DNA from: Alligator mississippiensis
Taxonomy: Eukaryota > Chordata > Crocodylia > Alligatoridae
DNA: 64,000 bases
Reading direction: 5' to 3'
Assembly (NCBI RefSeq): GCF_030867095.1
Contig: NC_081833.1
Span: forward strand, 76,079,395-76,143,394
Of this stretch, positions 59,601 through 64,000 are shown piece by piece. Made by a program: the position numbers and the translations under genes. The notes under the pieces are model-generated. The model searched no databases. It saw nothing but the letters and a program-made list of their open reading frames with translations, and was not told the DNA's origin. The first letter of the stretch is position 1; every line of letters begins with the position of its first letter.

Positions 59601-62600
59601 GGGGGCAGTGCCCCTGCCTTGGCTGTGTGTCCAGAAGGCGTGAGACGTGGCGTCGCAGCCCCAGACATGCTGTGCTCGTGGCCTCGGTGGGCGCAGACTC
59701 TCCTGGCTGCTGATGCAGGGCTCTTGCACCAGCTCCCCCCTTTCTTGCGGTGGAGCCATTTTGAAGCAGTCCTGAGCTGCCTGGTGCTCTTTGCTCTGGG
59801 CGGGCACCGGGAAGCTCGGCTTGTTTGTTTTTGAAAGGGCGCCGGCTGTGCCAGGGCGGCAGGGCCCTATGCCGGCAGCAGGCGAGCCCGGAGGGGAGCG
59901 GGACGTGCCGGAGACAAGCCCGGGGCAGGGCAGGGGGTGGAAGTCGGGGATTCCTGTCTGCAGGATCTGAGCTGATCGTGGGAGGTGGGTTTTATCTCCG
60001 TGGCACGTGCCTAGTGCCACGTTGTCCTCTGTGCTGCGCTGAGCTGGTGCCCGTGCCCCCTTCCCACTTGCAGCCCTCCATCACCCTCCTGCTGCTCCGC
60101 AGCCCAGGTGCCTTCCCCTCCGGACTGTGAACCAAACCAGCCTGGATGAGCGGCATTAATGTCTCTGGTACTGACAGGTTTGGTCTGGGACCCCTGTACA
60201 CCTGCCCCTAACCCCGCTCTGCTCCCCTCCCCGGCAGTGAGCTTCAAGGACTGCCCGGAGAGACAGCGGACGGTTTATTCCCCGAGTGACACGCGGTTCC
60301 GGGTGCAGACGGATGGCGTCGTCCAGGTGAAACGTGCTCTGCAGCTCCACGACCATGAAATCAGCTTCCACGTGCACGCCTGGGACTCCATGGGCCGCAA
60401 GCACTCGGCCAGAGTCATCATCCAGAGGGAGCGGGGCCAGCACGGCCGCCACGTGGTACGGGGACATCTTGCTGCACCCCAGGGCCCTTCGCACCCCAGC
60501 GCTGTGCTGGGGGTCGGTCCCTTCCCCAGGTTGTCCCAGAGGAGATGGCTCCGGGCATTCCCTTCTGGGCAGAGAGGACGCCCCCACTCCCCTTGCGGCT
60601 GCTCCCAGAGCCCCATCACCTCGGGCAGCTGGAAGAGTGCCCCCAGACCCTTTACTGGGGCACCTCAACACCCTTAATGCCCCCTTTCCTGTGCCCTGGG
60701 TGCAAGCCCAGGGCTGCCAGGCAGCTTGCATGCCCACCCTCCTGCCTCATCCCTCTGGACTGGAAGCTGGAAGTGCCTTGCGGTTCCCGTCATGCCGAGT
60801 CCAGCATTACAGGAGTAAAAGCTTTTGGCTAATGCATCCGTGAGCCATTAGCAGGCGTCGGAGGCAGTGCCCAAATCTCTGAGCCGCTTGCACGCCCTCC
60901 TGCCTTGTGGCCGCTAGTACAAGAGTCCCGTCTCAGTGTGACTGGTCTCTCTGTAGGACGCCGTGCCGGGTGCTCGGGCAGACGTGCTGACCTTCCCGAA
61001 GTCCCATCCTGGCTTGAAGAGGCAGAAGAGGGACTGGGTCATCCCACCCATCAACTGCCCAGAAAATGAGCGGGGCCCCTTCCCCAAGCAGCTGGTCCAG
61101 GTACGGAGGAGCCTTCGTCTCGGTGCTGGGCTTGGCCGGGGGCTGGACCCGGTCTGGGGGGCTATTGGGTGGGGGAGGCTGGGAGCCGGGAGGGCTGCAT
61201 GGGTGTGTGGAAGGTGTCCTAGGCGGACACCATGGCTGAGGGCTCCCGGCTGGGACTGGGACTGGGACGGTGAGGAGCTGCTTTGTGGGACCCCCCACCC
61301 CGGGACAGGCCCCGTGCATGTTCCCTGGCTGACCCTGCCACTGCTCCTCCCCCAGATCAAATCCAACAAGGACAAAGAGACGACGGTTTTCTACAGCATC
61401 GTGGGGCCCGGCGCGGACGAGCCCCCCGTGGACACCTTCAGAATCGAGCGGGAGACGGGCTGGCTCTTGGTGATGAAGCCGCTGGACAGGGAGAAGATCC
61501 CCAAGTACATCGTGAGTCCGGGTGCTGCGGGGCAAGGGGGTGGCGAGCTTCCACATCCCGCTGTGTGGGTGCTTGCATCCAAGCCTGGGGCCGGGGGAGC
61601 AGGTGGAGGTTTCTTGGGGATGGTTCTTGCCCACTCCTGCACCGGCTCTTTCCCCGAGACCTGTTCCTGGATGTGGTGTGGGAGCTTCGTCCCCATCAGA
61701 ATCGGGCTCCGGGAGCGTTGCAGCTGGCTTCTGCATTTGCCGGCTGCCTTGGCAGTGCCCTGGGTTCGTGCATGGAGCTGCACTGTGAAGAGCCTGGACT
61801 TTCCCCAGCTCTGAGCCCATTGCCTGGCAGAGTGGAGAAACTCCGGGCTCGTGGCAGCAGCATCATGGGTTGAGGGGGTGGGCAGGCGGGCAATGAGCTG
61901 ATGCCCCGCGGCCCTGTGCTCTTCCCAGCTCTTCTCCCACGCCGTGTCTGCCAATGGGCAACGTGTGGAGGACCCCATGGAGATCATCATCACGGTGACA
62001 GACCAGAATGACAACAAGCCCCAGTTCACCCAGGACGTCTTCACAGGCAGCGTCGAGGAAGGAGCCAAGCCAGGTAACTGAGCCAGGGGCCGGCTCAAGC
62101 ACGGGCTGAGGGGTGCCATCCCAGACCTGCATCTTGGGGATGTTCCCATGAAACTGGGTGATAAGGGCTGACTTGAGCACCAGAAGGACCTGACTTAGAG
62201 CGGCACAAAGCCTCGAGGGGCAGCACTGGGGCTGCAGATGCCAGGGAAGGGGGCACTCCCTATCACTGGAGGGGGTCAAGGGGAGGGTGGACAGCCTCTG
62301 GTCAGGGCGATCTTATAGATTCATAGATGTTAGGGTCGGAAGGGACCTCAATAGATCATCAAGTCCGACCCCCTGCATAAGCAGGAAAGAGTGCTGGGTC
62401 TAGATGACCCCAGCTAGATGCACATCCAACCTCCTCATGAAGACCCCCAGGGTAGGGGAGAGCACCACCTCCCTTAGGAGCCCGTTCCAGACCTTGGCCA
62501 CTCGAACTGTGAAGAAGTTCTTCCTAATGTCCAATCTAAATCTGCTCTCTGCTAGCTTGTGACCATTATTTCTTGTAACCCCCAGGAGCGCCTTGGTGAA

Positions 62601-64000
62601 TAAAACCTCACCAATTCCCTTCTGTGCCCCCGTGATGAACTTATAGGCAGCCACAAGGTCGCCTCTCAACCTTCTCTTGCGGAGGCTGAAAAAGTCCAGG
62701 TTCTCTAGTCTCTCCTCGTAGGGCTTGGTCTGCAGGCCCTTAACCATACAATGCAACCATAGGTGCAGTGATGCCTCTGCTCTGCTATGGATATTTCCCA
62801 GGCTTCTGGGCTTTGCTGGTTGCCCCCCACCTTCTTTCTGCTCCATGTGTCAGGGGGTTTTAAGCCTCCCTCAGAGGTGCTGGATGCATCCCGGGCTGGG
62901 GCTGGGCTGTGCCGATGCTCCCCTTGGGACTCAACCCTGGAGGGTCCTGGCTAGAGGGTCTTGCCCCTGCGTTCAGGGTCAGACCGATGCCATGTTCGGG
63001 GTCCAGAAGAAGTCTTGCCCCCTGGCCACATTGGTCCTGGCTGCCTTCCTCTGTAGCACAGGCACGGCCTCTGCCTGGGATCTTTTGAGCATGTATTAAC
63101 AAGCTCTACAGAAGCAGGATGTTGGCTGCTGCGGTCCCCCTGCTTCACCTGGGGCAGGTCCAGTGTCATGTCAGGGTTGACAGGAGCTTGGCAGAGATTT
63201 AGATGGTGGATTTGTCTGGGGTGGTTTGCACAGAGCTGATCCTGCTTCAGGCAGGCTTTGGCCTGGATGTGACTTCTGGGTGTCCTGTCCAGCCCCGTGT
63301 CGGAGCCCTGGGAGGGCTCCAGGCTAAGGGACACTGTGTGTGGGCAGGCGCCGGGGGCCAGGAGAGGAGGGCTTGGTCTGACACGCGAGGCAGGCTCAAG
63401 AAGGAGCGCACAGGGCAGGGATGGGTGGAAGTGCCCTGCCAGCTGCTTGCTTCCCTGCAGGGCAGTTCCCTACCATGCCACCCCACTTCAGACGCATCCC
63501 TGTGTTAACGAGCATCCTTGCTTTCCCACTCGTGTCCAGGAACCTCCGTGATGCAGGTGACTGCCACAGACGAGGACGATGCCGTGAACACCTACAACGG
63601 GGTTGTGGTGTACTCCATCCTGGACCAGGAGCCCAAAGCCCCCCACAGCCAAATGTTCACCATCAACAGGGACAACGGCATCATCAGCGTGATTGCGACG
63701 GGGCTGGACAGAGAGGTGAGGGCCCTGCAGAGCGGGGAGGATGGGTGGGTGCCCCGCGGTCCAGGCGGTGGCCAGTGCATCTGCTTGCCATGACAGCTGG
63801 GTGTTGTGGGGAGGGGGCAGGCCCTGGCCAGGGCAGCCCCCGGCCTCACGTCGGTGCTCGGGGGGCCGCTCTGGCGGCAACGAACCCATCTACCATTCCT
63901 GCAGGGACATGGCCCTGCTTCCTGATGCTAACCCCACTGTGACCTTGCTTGCAGAAAAACCCCGAGTACACGCTGATTCTCCAGGCAGCTGACATGGAAG
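50652..64000 (+). CDS. CDH1: CDH1 (E-cadherin / L-CAM), 5' part, cut by window end
   Basis: The coding exons are 50652-50696, 50794-50905, 60238-60455, 60957-61100, 61356-61511, 61929-62073, 63540-63715 and 63955 onward. All phases agree, giving about 347 residues in the window. The start [15 protein letters not shown] is a signal peptide. The prodomain has [28 protein letters not shown] and [15 protein letters not shown], very like E-cadherin. The furin site RQKR precedes DWVIPPI with the strand-swap Trp. Cadherin repeat 1 has [10 protein letters not shown] and HAV in [18 protein letters not shown] closes repeat 1, and repeat 2 starts at [14 protein letters not shown]. The protein is the main epithelial calcium-dependent adhesion receptor, linked to catenins. 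CDH1 is chosen over CDH3 by the prodomain and by tandem position after CDH3, as in human. Confidence 0.96.
50703..50765. repeat. C-rich (CCCCAT)n/(CCCCGA)n repeat in CDH1 intron 1
   Basis: CCCCGACC units give way to CCCCAT units. Intron 1 is only 97 bases, so the repeat fills most of it, as in CDH3 intron 1. Confidence 0.85.
51222..51254 (+). repeat. (GGGA)n tetranucleotide repeat
   Basis: Eight GGGA units stand in a row on the plus strand in CDH1 intron 2. The tract could form a G-quadruplex and is likely length-variable. Confidence 0.9.
57030..57450 (+). mobile_element. CR1 LINE 3' fragment in CDH1 intron 2
   Basis: CACACCTTGAATACTGCGCC, CCCAGTTCTGGTGCC, GGAGATATGAGAAGGG and CAGGAAGTTCCTTTTCACC mark the late reverse-transcriptase part of CR1. 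The typical 3' tail is missing or too diverged to see. Confidence 0.85.
62312..62750 (-). mobile_element. CR1 LINE 3' end in CDH1 intron 6, little diverged
   Basis: It begins with the 3' tail TAGATTCATAGATGTTAGGG and GGTCGGAAGGGACCTCAATA. It runs through AGCCCGTTCCAGACCTTGGC and TGAAGAAGTTCTTCCTAATG to CTCTCCTCGTAGGGCTTGG. The reverse strand keeps an open frame for the end of the CR1 reverse transcriptase ([20 protein letters not shown]). The open frame and clean tail suggest one of the youngest copies here. Confidence 0.95.

Larger units (their letters stand above)
50906..60237 (+). other. CDH1 intron 2
   Basis: At 9.3 kb this is by far the largest intron in the window. Human CDH1 intron 2 is also very large and is known to hold regulatory sequence. 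No extra coding exon is supported. Candidate islands that differ from the background include 53570-53600 (GTAATTAGGGGATTAGCG, two homeodomain-like words) and 54218-54232 (GCATTAATTGTGTGG). The intron also holds a (GGGA)n run and one CR1 fragment. Confidence 0.55.

Overview
The window is GC-rich nuclear DNA from a vertebrate, with large intron-containing genes, GT-AG splicing, CpG islands and many pieces of CR1 non-LTR retrotransposons. CR1 abundance, the wording of the CR1 3' ends and two MIR-like fragments point to a sauropsid, most likely a crocodilian (turtle next, bird less likely). The species cannot be fixed from the sequence alone. No bacterial, viral or CRISPR-like content was seen.

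Layout, left to right: (1) the last nine coding exons of DEF8 on the plus strand (79-4053) and its 3' flank; (2) a CpG-rich promoter-like island with CRE and NRF1 motifs (6400-6665), followed by a decayed AFG3L1 mitochondrial m-AAA protease gene (7822-12431); (3) a gene-poor interval with facing poly(A) signals; (4) DBNDD1 on the minus strand, complete in four coding exons (15599-19797); (5) a 1.76 kb head-to-head interval with RFX/X-box-like motifs; (6) GAS8/DRC4 on the plus strand, complete in eleven coding exons (21554-28782), whose intron 1 holds a higher-order minisatellite; (7) a 4.5 kb spacer; (8) a complete P/B-cadherin gene, CDH3-like, in sixteen coding exons (33307-43933); (9) a 6.7 kb spacer; (10) the first seven exons and the start of the eighth of E-cadherin, CDH1 (50652 to the window end).

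The order DEF8, AFG3L1, DBNDD1, GAS8 matches human 16q24.3. The CDH3-CDH1 tandem matches human 16q22.1. The two blocks touch here, so the window crosses an evolutionary junction relative to human. The genes do not form one pathway: DEF8 works in lysosome positioning, GAS8 in the dynein regulatory complex of motile cilia, and the cadherins in adherens junctions. The two cadherins are tandem duplicates with the same phases and identical lengths for coding exons 4 to 7, and each has CACCTG E-boxes just upstream of its start.

No previously undescribed multi-gene system was found. The points most worth a second look are the decay of AFG3L1 in parallel with the human pseudogene, the orphan NRF1/CRE island next to it, the X-box-like clusters upstream of GAS8, the 242-base higher-order repeat in GAS8 intron 1, the compact CDH3 prodomain, and a perfect 18-base AT-core palindrome in GAS8 intron 8.
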